6,712 nucleotides of DNA, taken from contig JAFCZY010000104.1 in assembly GCA_019314105.1 (NCBI GenBank), positions 1 to 6,712 on the forward strand, written 5' to 3'. A program made the translations under genes and the position numbers. Source of the DNA: Deltaproteobacteria bacterium. Its GTDB lineage: Bacteria; Desulfobacterota; Desulfobacteria; Desulfobacterales; Desulfobacteraceae. Numbering within the stretch: the first letter of the stretch is position 1; each line of letters begins with the position of its first letter. Shown piece after piece: positions 1-6,646 of the stretch. A model generated the notes under the pieces. That model was not told the origin of the DNA and made no database searches. It was given only the letters and a program-made list of their open reading frames with translations.

Positions 1-367
1 GGGATAGTACTTTGCCAAGCTCATAGGCATTGGATTCGAGTTCGTGGTCTCCCCCCTCTCCTTCTCCAGGGCCTTCTCCTGAACCTTCCTCACCCTCTTC
101 ACCTTCTTCGGGACGAACCGGCTGTTCTCCAATAATATCGCCTTCTTCACCCTCACCTGTCCCACCGGTAGGTTCTCCTTCACCCGGCGCTTGATCCAGG
201 TTGATGTCATCATGGACAAATTTCTCTTCAACCGTAGTCGGAACAATGATAATCTTATCTTTTCCACCTGAACCCGGTTTGACAATTCTTCCAATACGAA
301 TTTTTCGCTTAAATCCGTCTTCTTCTCTTCTTCTGTCTCTTTCAAGAAGTTCATCAAGGGTTATCAT
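1..367 (-). CDS. DUF444 (YeaH/YhbH) family protein, N-terminal part, runs off left edge
   Basis: The reading frame starts MITLDELLERDRRREEDGFK and stays open for about 122 codons to the window edge, so only the N-terminus is present. A good Shine-Dalgarno (GGGGAGGT, 376-383) lies 8 nt before the ATG, which supports this start. Residues 1-45 are basic and rich in Arg/Lys. Residues about 60-108 form a very acidic Gly/Glu-rich, low-complexity linker, followed by a segment (DHELESNAYELGKVLS) that looks like the beginning of the folded region. This layout is typical of DUF444 proteins, which carry a VWA-like domain further on; that domain lies outside the window. The gene follows prkA after 19 nt and is surely in its operon. 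PrkA-DUF444-SpoVR clusters are widely conserved (yeaG-yeaH and ycgB in E. coli) and linked to starvation and stress responses; the biochemical role of DUF444 is not settled. The assignment rests on the N-terminal style plus the neighbour. Confidence 0.85.
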   Translation of the reverse strand, partial: MITLDELLERDRRREEDGFKRKIRIGRIVKPGSGGKDKIIIVPTTVEEKFVHDDINLDQAPGEGEPTGGTGEGEEGDIIGEQPVRPEEGEEGEEGSGEGPGEGEGGDHELESNAYELGKVLS

Positions 368-386
368 CAGTATTTACCTCCCCTGG

Positions 387-2450
387 TTATTTATCGTCCT
401 CTTGACTACAGAAATATTCAATGGTTTTTTGGGCACATGTTTTGCAGTATCCAAGTTTTTCATTCATGGTATAAATCATTCTGTCATACAACTTTTGATT
501 TTCTTCATTGGTCCTGTTGGCAAGGGCGCCGATTAAAGAGCCTGCACCGGCAATGTCTGATTTAAGCCTGACATCGGTAATCGCTTTGACGAGTTCCAGG
601 TTGTCCATGAAATCATAGTTTGCATCCACGGAAAGCTTCTGACCATAAATCTTTCTGATGGTGTTCCTGAAGGAAGCTCTTTGCTCTTCAGTTTTCAAAC
701 CAAGGCGTTCTTCAACATTTTTGATATATCTTTCGTCTATTTTAAGGGCCTTAAGTTCACCGGTCTGGGGATCTTTATATTTCCACATCATATCCGGACC
801 CAGCTGTTCCGCATCAACGCCAATAATCATATTTACATAGTTCAGCACATCTTTTTTGATTGCCAGAGGTTCGTCCATATAGGCATTGAACATCTCGGTC
901 ATAATTCTTTCACGGTACAATCCCCGTGCAATTTTCAAATCTTCCATAAATTTTGCACGATCAGAAGGCTCCTGAACATAATCCAGAACCGTTCTTTCAA
1001 GAGTGTTGAAAATATCCAGGGCAAACATGCACTGGCCTTCATTGGTTTCAGAACTCTCCAATAAAAGCTGTACCGCTCGTCCAAGGTTTCTCTGTCCAAG
1101 GCCTTTTTGACCGAACCTCTTGGTAATATCCGTATCCCGATTTAAGGCATCAATCAGTTCGGCAAGGGTTTTAAGGCTCTTTTCCCCGGCCACCTCTCCT
1201 GCTGCAAGCTTCATGATTTCAACAGGGGTTAATTTATCAGATCGAGGCAATCTTGTCAGGACAACCCCTACGGAAGCAGCATAATTTAAATTGGGGTCCT
1301 GATGCAGCACTTTTGAATCAAGAGATCTTTTCGTATCCGTACCAATCGCATATTCTGTTAAAGTTTTCTGGATCTTATAATCTGTATTATGCGCGACATA
1401 ACAGATTCTACACCTGTCCACAATCGGCGCTTCCTCTCTTTCTGAAAGGAAGGTATCAAATTCTGAATTATTACTGGTGGCGACAATCAATGTGTCAATT
1501 GGCCACTTGAACCCATCCAGTTCGATTGTCCGGTTTTGAATCACCCCAAGGTAAACCTGAACCAGATCCTTCTTATTTTTAAAAATTTCATCGCTGAAAT
1601 GAATGCCGCCGCCCGCGACCCTTGCAAGTGCCCCTCTTCTTAAATCGAATCGATAGGGGTTGTTGGAATCGGAAATATGAAGAAGTCTTTGAATAGATTC
1701 TTCACCCATGAGATCCACAGCAGATGATGTGATTTTATCTTTGGCTGGATATTTGCCGGTAATCGTACCCAGACTTTCAATTAATGGAACCGGCACAATT
1801 TCAATAAAATCCAGCATCTTTGTGATATTGTTATCCGTATGTTCCCGAATCTGATTGAGGATATAAGCAGAACAGGCTCCCAAAGGGCGATATTTATCAT
1901 AGAGGTTCTCTATCTGTTTATTCGTCAATTTAAATTTTTTGGAAAGATACTCTTTTGACTTGTCCCTGGTCTCGCAAAGGCTCATCGCCAGGATCATGGG
2001 ATCTTCATAGGTCTGGGATTCAATAAAATCAATTTTACCATAGCCTCCAAGCTGATTCAGATGACTATACTTGAATGTATATTTTCTATTTTGAGGGATA
2101 CTGAGAAATTCCCTGTATCGCGCACAAAGATATTCTACTAAAAAAGTTTTACCATTGCCGGGTTCACCCACCAGAACAAATGCCATTTCCCTTGAAGATC
2201 CGCCTTCCGAAGCATCTTTTACAAATGAAACAAAACTATTTATTTCATCATACATGCCTACCAGATGTTTTTTCCCCTGATTAAATATATCAAACTGATA
2301 GGTTGTTTTCCCTTTGACTGTAATCTTCTGAATACCCGTTTCAAGGATCATCCGGGAAACTCCCTGAAAGGCATCTTCAAACAATCGTTTTCCTTTTTTA
2401 ACTGCATCGATATGAGATATTAAAGACTTTGGATTGGTTTTTCCGGCCAT
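387..2450 (-). CDS. prkA: PrkA-family serine protein kinase / AAA+ protein
   Basis: The 687-aa product matches the PrkA family layout. An N-terminal region (1-85) is followed by an AAA+ core with Walker A GEPGNGKT (95-102), a Walker-B-like segment GGIHFSDEIF (281-290), a sensor-1-like VATSNNSE (323-330) and an arginine pair DRCR (345-348). The C-terminal half, including YKDPQTGE (558-565), resembles the PrkA C-terminal kinase-like domain. E. coli YeaG is 644 aa, so the length is slightly above usual. PrkA proteins are cytoplasmic and act in sporulation (Bacillus) or nutrient stress (enterobacteria); whether they act mainly as kinase or as AAA+ ATPase/protease is debated. This copy is divergent: its Walker A is not the GPVGGGKS form of the E. 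coli protein, and its tail holds a Cys cluster (CKTC at 669-672 and Cys681). The ATG has a strong Shine-Dalgarno (GGGAGGGT, 2454-2461). A promoter and a structured leader precede it, so it heads an operon with the DUF444 gene. Confidence 0.92.
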   Translation of the reverse strand: MAGKTNPKSLISHIDAVKKGKRLFEDAFQGVSRMILETGIQKITVKGKTTYQFDIFNQGKKHLVGMYDEINSFVSFVKDASEGGSSREMAFVLVGEPGNGKTFLVEYLCARYREFLSIPQNRKYTFKYSHLNQLGGYGKIDFIESQTYEDPMILAMSLCETRDKSKEYLSKKFKLTNKQIENLYDKYRPLGACSAYILNQIREHTDNNITKMLDFIEIVPVPLIESLGTITGKYPAKDKITSSAVDLMGEESIQRLLHISDSNNPYRFDLRRGALARVAGGGIHFSDEIFKNKKDLVQVYLGVIQNRTIELDGFKWPIDTLIVATSNNSEFDTFLSEREEAPIVDRCRICYVAHNTDYKIQKTLTEYAIGTDTKRSLDSKVLHQDPNLNYAASVGVVLTRLPRSDKLTPVEIMKLAAGEVAGEKSLKTLAELIDALNRDTDITKRFGQKGLGQRNLGRAVQLLLESSETNEGQCMFALDIFNTLERTVLDYVQEPSDRAKFMEDLKIARGLYRERIMTEMFNAYMDEPLAIKKDVLNYVNMIIGVDAEQLGPDMMWKYKDPQTGELKALKIDERYIKNVEERLGLKTEEQRASFRNTIRKIYGQKLSVDANYDFMDNLELVKAITDVRLKSDIAGAGSLIGALANRTNEENQKLYDRMIYTMNEKLGYCKTCAQKTIEYFCSQEDDK

Positions 2451-2455
2451 TTTAC

Positions 2456-2488
2456 CCTCCCTTGGGCAGCGAGGAGGCTTATGCTGCC
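2456..2488 (-). promoter_or_regulatory. prkA leader hairpin with anti-Shine-Dalgarno loop (possible pseudoknot)
   Basis: In the prkA 5' leader a GGCAGC/GCTGCC stem (arms 2483-2488 and 2465-2470) encloses a 12-nt loop. The loop contains CCTCC (2473-2477), complementary to GGAGG of the prkA ribosome binding site (2456-2460), which begins 4 nt after the stem. Stem plus loop-to-SD pairing would form an H-type pseudoknot hiding the ribosome site. The complementarity is visible in the sequence; any regulatory role is inference, and polypurine SDs pair with CCTCC by chance fairly often. Confidence 0.35.
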
Positions 2489-2533
2489 ATTCAAAATTGG
2501 TTGGAATTGCGATTTATAATTGTGCTTGCCTTA

Positions 2534-2563
2534 AATATAACAATATAAAAGAGCAAATGTCAA
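2534..2563 (-). promoter_or_regulatory. Sigma-70-type promoter for the prkA-DUF444 operon
   Basis: On the minus strand a perfect -35 box TTGACA (2558-2563) is followed after 18 bases by TATATT (2534-2539), a 5/6 match to the -10 consensus. Transcription would start near 2527, leaving a leader of roughly 75 nt before the prkA ATG. The boxes lie wholly in the gap after the ispD stop codon, where a promoter is expected. This suggests housekeeping-sigma transcription, possibly modulated by other factors; no clear sigma-54 (-24/-12) element was seen here. Confidence 0.65.
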
Positions 2564-2567
2564 AAAA

Positions 2568-3284
2568 TTATTGAGGAATTGTTGGAAGAAAATGTTCTCC
2601 TAAAACGAGGTCTTCCGGAGTCGTAATTTTAATATTTAGCTGAGAGCCTTTTATGATAATCACCTTATGGCCCGAATGTTCTACTAGTGATGCCTCATCG
2701 GTCCCCCGAAAAGACGTTTTTATCGCATGATCGAATGCACGCAAGAGCAAGCCCAGTTTGAAGGCTTGCGGCGTCTGGGCGGTATAGAGAGTCTCTCTGT
2801 TTACTGTTTTTTGAATAACCAGGTCAGGGGAAACTTGTTTTACGGTATCGGTTATTTTAACAGCGGGAATGCAAGCACCATATTCAATGGCATTTTTGAT
2901 ACACGCTTTAATCATATTTTGATTTACAAAAGGTCGCACGCCATCGTGAATCATTACGATGGCTTCTTTATCACAATTTATTCCATCTCGAATATATTTC
3001 AAACCATTTAAGACAGAGTGTTGTCTTTCTTCCCCTCCTTCTACTAAATGAACCTTTTTTTTAAACCCATATGGATCAATAATATGAGTTTTACAATACT
3101 CACCATCACCTTTTGGAACAACAAGGATAATTTCATGAAGTGGGTCACAATGATCAAACACCCTGAGGGTTCGAGTGAGAATTGGGATTCCGTCTATCTG
3201 AAGATATTGCTTTTTAGTCGTTGGCCCCATTCGCAGGCCCTTGCCTGCGGCAACAACGATGACAAAATGTCTTAATTCATTCAT
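2568..3284 (-). CDS. ispD: 2-C-methyl-D-erythritol 4-phosphate cytidylyltransferase
   Basis: IspD transfers CMP from CTP to 2-C-methyl-D-erythritol 4-phosphate, giving CDP-methylerythritol in the cytoplasmic MEP pathway of isoprenoid synthesis. The 238-aa product has the usual family length and all the expected motifs: the nucleotide-binding loop AAGKGLRMG (12-20) with the KKQYL lysines (24-25), GGEERQHSV (83-91), HDGVRPF (113-119, where many homologues have DAARP), AQTPQ (169-173), TDEASL (195-200) and NIKITTPED (217-225). The ATG lies 1 nt after the TGA of the HPr-domain gene, with only a weak Shine-Dalgarno (TTGAG), so translation is probably coupled to that gene. No ispF follows or is fused to it, unlike in many proteobacteria where ispD and ispF are adjacent. 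No convincing terminator follows before the prkA promoter. Confidence 0.96.
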   Translation of the reverse strand: MNELRHFVIVVAAGKGLRMGPTTKKQYLQIDGIPILTRTLRVFDHCDPLHEIILVVPKGDGEYCKTHIIDPYGFKKKVHLVEGGEERQHSVLNGLKYIRDGINCDKEAIVMIHDGVRPFVNQNMIKACIKNAIEYGACIPAVKITDTVKQVSPDLVIQKTVNRETLYTAQTPQAFKLGLLLRAFDHAIKTSFRGTDEASLVEHSGHKVIIIKGSQLNIKITTPEDLVLGEHFLPTIPQ

Positions 3285-3285
3285 T

Positions 3286-4596
3286 TCAACTCAAATAAGA
3301 CAATTCTTTGGGTAAAGGAATCCCTTTTCCCATATGGTCTTCTCCATAATTCACATCGGCAAGGATTTTCAGATCACTTAATGCCCGCAAATCACCTTTA
3401 AACTGAACGGTTTCTACTTCTTCCTTTTTTATTTTCCCGCCAGCCCATTGAATATCCAGAACACTTGCAGCATCAAAAATATCATTATTTACAAGCATCT
3501 TAACTTCACCGCCATAATGTTGAACAATTTTAGCGACCAAAAGGCTAGGGCGACTGTGAAATCCCCGATCCATTGGAATCCCAACTTCAATGATGGATGT
3601 TTTCATGTTTTCATTTAATATTATGACTGCTATTGCTTTGCCTGAAGACAAAAATTTCCAGGCATAAAATAAGCAGAAATTAACCGAACGATCCAGCAGA
3701 ACATCCGGATCAATTATATCGGATAAAGACACACTGACATTTTTATATACATACTTAAACCCGATGTCATACATATGGCGTTCATAAAAATGTAATAATC
3801 TGCCCGCTACCTGAAGAAGATGAAATACAATGGAAAAATGGCTTCTAAGTTGCTCAAGCATATTATTTTCTGATGATGATTTTGTATTGACCACATATGA
3901 ATCAAATGAAGACTGGATATTGTGAATCAACATTTCATATCGCCGAATAATGACTTCATTGATTTGTTCTGGGACCAGTTTATCTATTTTTTTTAAATCA
4001 TAGCGTTCATAAAATGCTAACTGATCAAACTCTTTTACAACTTCTAAAAATTCACTGGCAATCCGTGTCAAGTTCTCTCTTTGATGATCTTTAGCATTAA
4101 AATCATCAATATTGTGATCCAGTTGTTGTGTGGATGAAATTCCGGGGAAATAACTCAAATCATACCCGTTTTCCGGTATATTGATCTTCAAACGGCGGGC
4201 TTCTTCTATAATCACAGGCCCTGCAAATTTTATGGATTCCTGTAAAATTTTCAGCGTATCAAATGCTTCAAGCTTAAACGTCTCATAACGATTTTCTTCA
4301 AAATTATAAAATTTAAACCGATTGAGGATATGCCTTTGAGAATAGCAAGCCAACGCAAGATGCCGAATGGTTGCAGACAATTCACGATAAAACACCCATT
4401 CTTTATTTTTTTTAGCACCATGAAAATCCAAAAAATCTTCAAGGATATGAGAAGTAGTAATAAGCTTTGAGTATAATTTTTTTGTAAAAATATAATCGTC
4501 ATCATCAATCTCAACAACAAACAAAATACATTTCAGGTATTCATAAGAAAAAATATTGGTTTTTTCCTTAAATGAGATATCGCAGGTAAAACTCAT
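3286..4596 (-). CDS. Large protein with C-terminal HPr-like phosphocarrier domain
   Basis: The 436-aa product ends with an HPr-like domain of about 90 residues (roughly 337-425). The segment GFHSRPS holds His347 and Arg349 at the places of HPr His15 and Arg17 (GLHTRPA in standard HPr). Ser378, in AASVLD, sits exactly 31 residues later, the His15-Ser46 spacing. Free HPr is about 85-90 aa and passes phosphate from enzyme I to PTS partners. The first about 330 residues are not recognised: they look mostly helical, with an acidic EIDDDDY patch near the N-terminus and no predicted signal peptide or obvious membrane segment. The frame is open upstream to 4695, but those 33 codons lie inside rnpB, so I chose the ATG at 4596 (MSFTCDIS). 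Its Shine-Dalgarno is weak (AAGG about 15 nt away, GGG nearer). Only about 28 nt separate it from rnpB, so it probably depends on readthrough or a hidden promoter. ispD follows after 1 nt. Likely a regulatory rather than sugar-transport HPr; the HPr call is firm, the function of the rest unknown. Confidence 0.82.
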   Translation of the reverse strand: MSFTCDISFKEKTNIFSYEYLKCILFVVEIDDDDYIFTKKLYSKLITTSHILEDFLDFHGAKKNKEWVFYRELSATIRHLALACYSQRHILNRFKFYNFEENRYETFKLEAFDTLKILQESIKFAGPVIIEEARRLKINIPENGYDLSYFPGISSTQQLDHNIDDFNAKDHQRENLTRIASEFLEVVKEFDQLAFYERYDLKKIDKLVPEQINEVIIRRYEMLIHNIQSSFDSYVVNTKSSSENNMLEQLRSHFSIVFHLLQVAGRLLHFYERHMYDIGFKYVYKNVSVSLSDIIDPDVLLDRSVNFCLFYAWKFLSSGKAIAVIILNENMKTSIIEVGIPMDRGFHSRPSLLVAKIVQHYGGEVKMLVNNDIFDAASVLDIQWAGGKIKKEEVETVQFKGDLRALSDLKILADVNYGEDHMGKGIPLPKELSYLS

Positions 4597-4624
4597 AATT
4601 AATAACCCAACCTTAAAAATAAAA

Positions 4625-5012
<388 letters not shown>

Positions 5013-5015
5013 TTT

Positions 5016-5735
5016 TTAACTATTTACATAATAAAGGATTCTACTACATTGCGGGCATGAAATCAATGAATCCCCGCGCTGTACTTCAATATATAATTGA
5101 GGCGGTATATTCATAAAACACCCCATGCACACTTCATTTTTCACATTTACTACAGCTGACCCCTCGTTCATCTTTGATATTCTTGCAAACCGGGTCATCA
5201 ACGACGGATCCAAATTTTTCCCAATTTTTTTCTGTCGGGCAAGATATTCATCAAGAAGTTCTCTATCATCCTTTGATTTTTTTTCAATGCCTTTTTGTTC
5301 GCCTTCTATCTGATCTTTAAGAAGATGGTACTATTTTTCATTTTCCCGGACGATTTTTTCCGTTTTTTCTTTTTCATCAAAATATTCCAATAATTCAGTT
5401 TCCAAAACATCTTTACGTTTCTTATTATCGTCCACTTCTCTTAAAAAAAGCTGATATTCCTTATTGGTTTTTACCATTCTTAATTTTTCATTGCTTTTAA
5501 CAATACGGTCATCGACAATTTGAATTTCTTTCTCGATATCTTTGCAAGCGGCGTTGTCACTTAAAAGGTTTTTTTTATTTTCTTCCAGGGCATTTTCAAA
5601 CTGCTTTAGTTGAGCACTTAATTTCTCTTTTTCTTTTTCAACTTTTTCCAGGACAGTTTTTAGCCTGACAATCTGAGTTTCCGCTTCCTGAAGTTTGACC
5701 AGATTTTCTATATTCTGTTTGGAAATATCATTCAT
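5016..5735 (-). CDS. Coiled-coil / C4 zinc-ribbon protein (zf-RING_7 family), interrupted by in-frame TAG
   Basis: Read through its internal stop this is a 239-codon gene, the usual length for this family (about 240-255 aa). Residues about 10-170 form a long charged coiled coil. The end is a Cys4 ribbon: CMGC (203-206) and CPQC (227-230) around NIPPQLYIEVQRGDSL, closing with RILYY, the family signature. Codon 135 is TAG (5331-5333); the frame resumes at once (YHLLKDQIEGEQKGIEKK...) with no shift, and reaches the ribbon intact. The ATG has an AAGGA Shine-Dalgarno 7 nt away that overlaps the nif3 stop codon, so the genes are probably coupled. Known relatives include H. pylori HP0958/FlgZ and chlamydial CT398, which bind the sigma factor RpoN; whether this copy does so is unknown. 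It could be a pseudogene, a readthrough gene, or a sequencing error. Without readthrough only the N-terminal coiled coil (134 aa) would be made, unless translation restarts near 5213 or 5198. Confidence 0.85.
5038..5066 (-). promoter_or_regulatory. Candidate rnpB promoter inside the zinc-ribbon gene
   Basis: On the minus strand TTGATT (5061-5066, 4/6) and TAGAAT (5038-5043, 5/6) are separated by 17 bases. Transcription would begin near 5031, about 19 nt before the P1 helix, so a short 5' trimming would be needed. A second possible -10, TATTAT (5028-5033), would start nearer the mature end but lacks a -35. Both lie in the coding end of the zinc-ribbon gene. rnpB may also be cut from the nif3-zinc-ribbon transcript, as no terminator lies between. 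Confidence 0.35.
5331..5333 (-). other. In-frame amber (TAG) codon within the zinc-ribbon gene
   Basis: The codon is TAG between AAA (Lys134) and TAC (Tyr136), in the middle of the coiled coil. The five normal gene ends visible here use TAA (prkA, ispD, the zinc-ribbon gene, nif3) or TGA (HPr gene), so TAG is not otherwise seen as a stop. A single base change from CAG, AAG or GAG, all natural in this Lys/Glu/Gln-rich helix, would create it. A weak 5-bp hairpin (CTTCT/AGAAG) begins a few bases after it. Confidence 0.9.
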
Positions 5736-5745
5736 AATGTTATCC

Positions 5746-6561
5746 TTAAACTATAGTAAATGGATCTTTTTCTTTTTTAAATTTTTTTATTTGTATGTTC
5801 AGTCCGGCTGTTTGAATCGCCCGACTTAATTTTTCAAAAAGCAACTCTATTGCCATATGTTCAGAACCAAAATGCCCTACATCAATAAGCCCCTTTGAAT
5901 ATTCTTCAACCCGTCTTGCTTCGTGATATTTAATATCTCCGGTAATATATACATCTGCACTGGATTTCAAAAACTCATCTATCAACGAACCACCACTACC
6001 CGTACAGATGGCAATAATCGTTACGGGTAAATCCATATTTCCTGTTACTCTCAGATGGGTCAAGTTAAGCTTTTCTTTTACCTGATGAGCAAGTTGTTTA
6101 AGTGACGCTTTTGATTCAAGATATCCGATTCTGCCTATACCGATCACTTCATCTGATGGCATAGATGACGGATTTTCCAGCAAAAAAACCTTCGTTTTTT
6201 TGACACCAATTTTTGTTGCAAAATAATCATTTAGACCATCATTGGCTTTATCTAAATTTGTATGGACTGAAATAATACTGATTCTATGTCTTGCGGCAAT
6301 TTCAATTGCTCTGCCCGGCATTTTATTAAAATCAATAGAACTCTCCGGCCGCATCATCAAAGGATGGTGAGTGAGTACAAGGTCACAATTGCTTTCTTTT
6401 GCCGCAGTCATTAAGCCACAGGAAACATCAAGCCCAATCATCACTTTTTTCACTTCCCAGTTCAGATTACCCGCCTGAAACCCTGAGTTATCCCAATCTT
6501 CGGCGATATCAAAAGGCGCGATTGTATTGATCAATTCCAAAATATGCTTTGCTCTCACCAT
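5746..6561 (-). CDS. Nif3/YbgI-family dinuclear metal-centre protein
   Basis: The 271-aa product belongs to the Nif3 family (YbgI in E. coli, 247 aa), which forms toroidal hexamers with a two-metal site in each subunit. The metal ligands are all present: His65 and His66 in LTHHPL, Asp104 in HTNLDKA, and His230 and Glu234 in DVGHFGSE. The N-terminal EDWDNSGFQ (21-29) is also typical. The insert between the two halves (about 125-180) is short, without the larger PII-like insertion of some homologues. The family's reaction is still uncertain; links to GTP cyclohydrolase I type 2 annotation are weak. The ATG at 6561 has a modest GGAT Shine-Dalgarno 7 nt away and lies 19 nt after a terminator hairpin, so it begins a transcription unit. 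The zinc-ribbon gene follows after 10 nt; this pairing is common in deltaproteobacteria, to my knowledge. Confidence 0.93.
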   Translation of the reverse strand: MVRAKHILELINTIAPFDIAEDWDNSGFQAGNLNWEVKKVMIGLDVSCGLMTAAKESNCDLVLTHHPLMMRPESSIDFNKMPGRAIEIAARHRISIISVHTNLDKANDGLNDYFATKIGVKKTKVFLLENPSSMPSDEVIGIGRIGYLESKASLKQLAHQVKEKLNLTHLRVTGNMDLPVTIIAICTGSGGSLIDEFLKSSADVYITGDIKYHEARRVEEYSKGLIDVGHFGSEHMAIELLFEKLSRAIQTAGLNIQIKKFKKEKDPFTIV

Positions 6562-6580
6562 GATAAATCCATTTACAAAT

Positions 6581-6613
6581 ATAAAAAGCGTGGTAACATA
6601 CCACGCTTTTTAT
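6581..6613 (-). terminator. Strong intrinsic terminator, possibly bidirectional
   Basis: A perfect 15-bp inverted repeat (6581-6595 with 6599-6613) closes on a 3-nt loop. The core GCGTGGTA/TACCACGC is GC-rich and flanked by A5 on one side and T5 on the other, so RNA from either strand gives a hairpin followed by U residues. As only minus-strand genes are seen, it most likely ends a gene or RNA lying to the right, just upstream of nif3. A TATAAA box (6609-6614) overlaps its right arm and might serve nif3, but no -35 is evident. Confidence 0.85.
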
Positions 6614-6646
6614 AGTGTATATCCGATTGATATTCTTCAGGCACAT

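Noticed and set aside
201..1510. Several plus-strand open frames of 60-127 codons
   Set aside because: They are antisense to DUF444 and prkA, lack ribosome binding sites and match no family style.
2568..2610. Intrinsic terminator after ispD
   Set aside because: There is a run of T after the stop codon, but no stable GC-rich stem directly before it.
2727..3275. Plus-strand open frames of 75-94 codons opposite ispD
   Set aside because: ispD on the minus strand has all its motifs; the opposite frames have no support.
5300..5330. A PYLIS-like element after the TAG
   Set aside because: Only a weak 5-bp hairpin with a 12-nt loop is visible, and bacterial pyrrolysine insertion is not known to need such an element strictly.
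5331..5333. Selenocysteine as the explanation for the internal stop
   Set aside because: Selenocysteine uses TGA; this codon is TAG, and it lies in a coiled coil with no redox motif.
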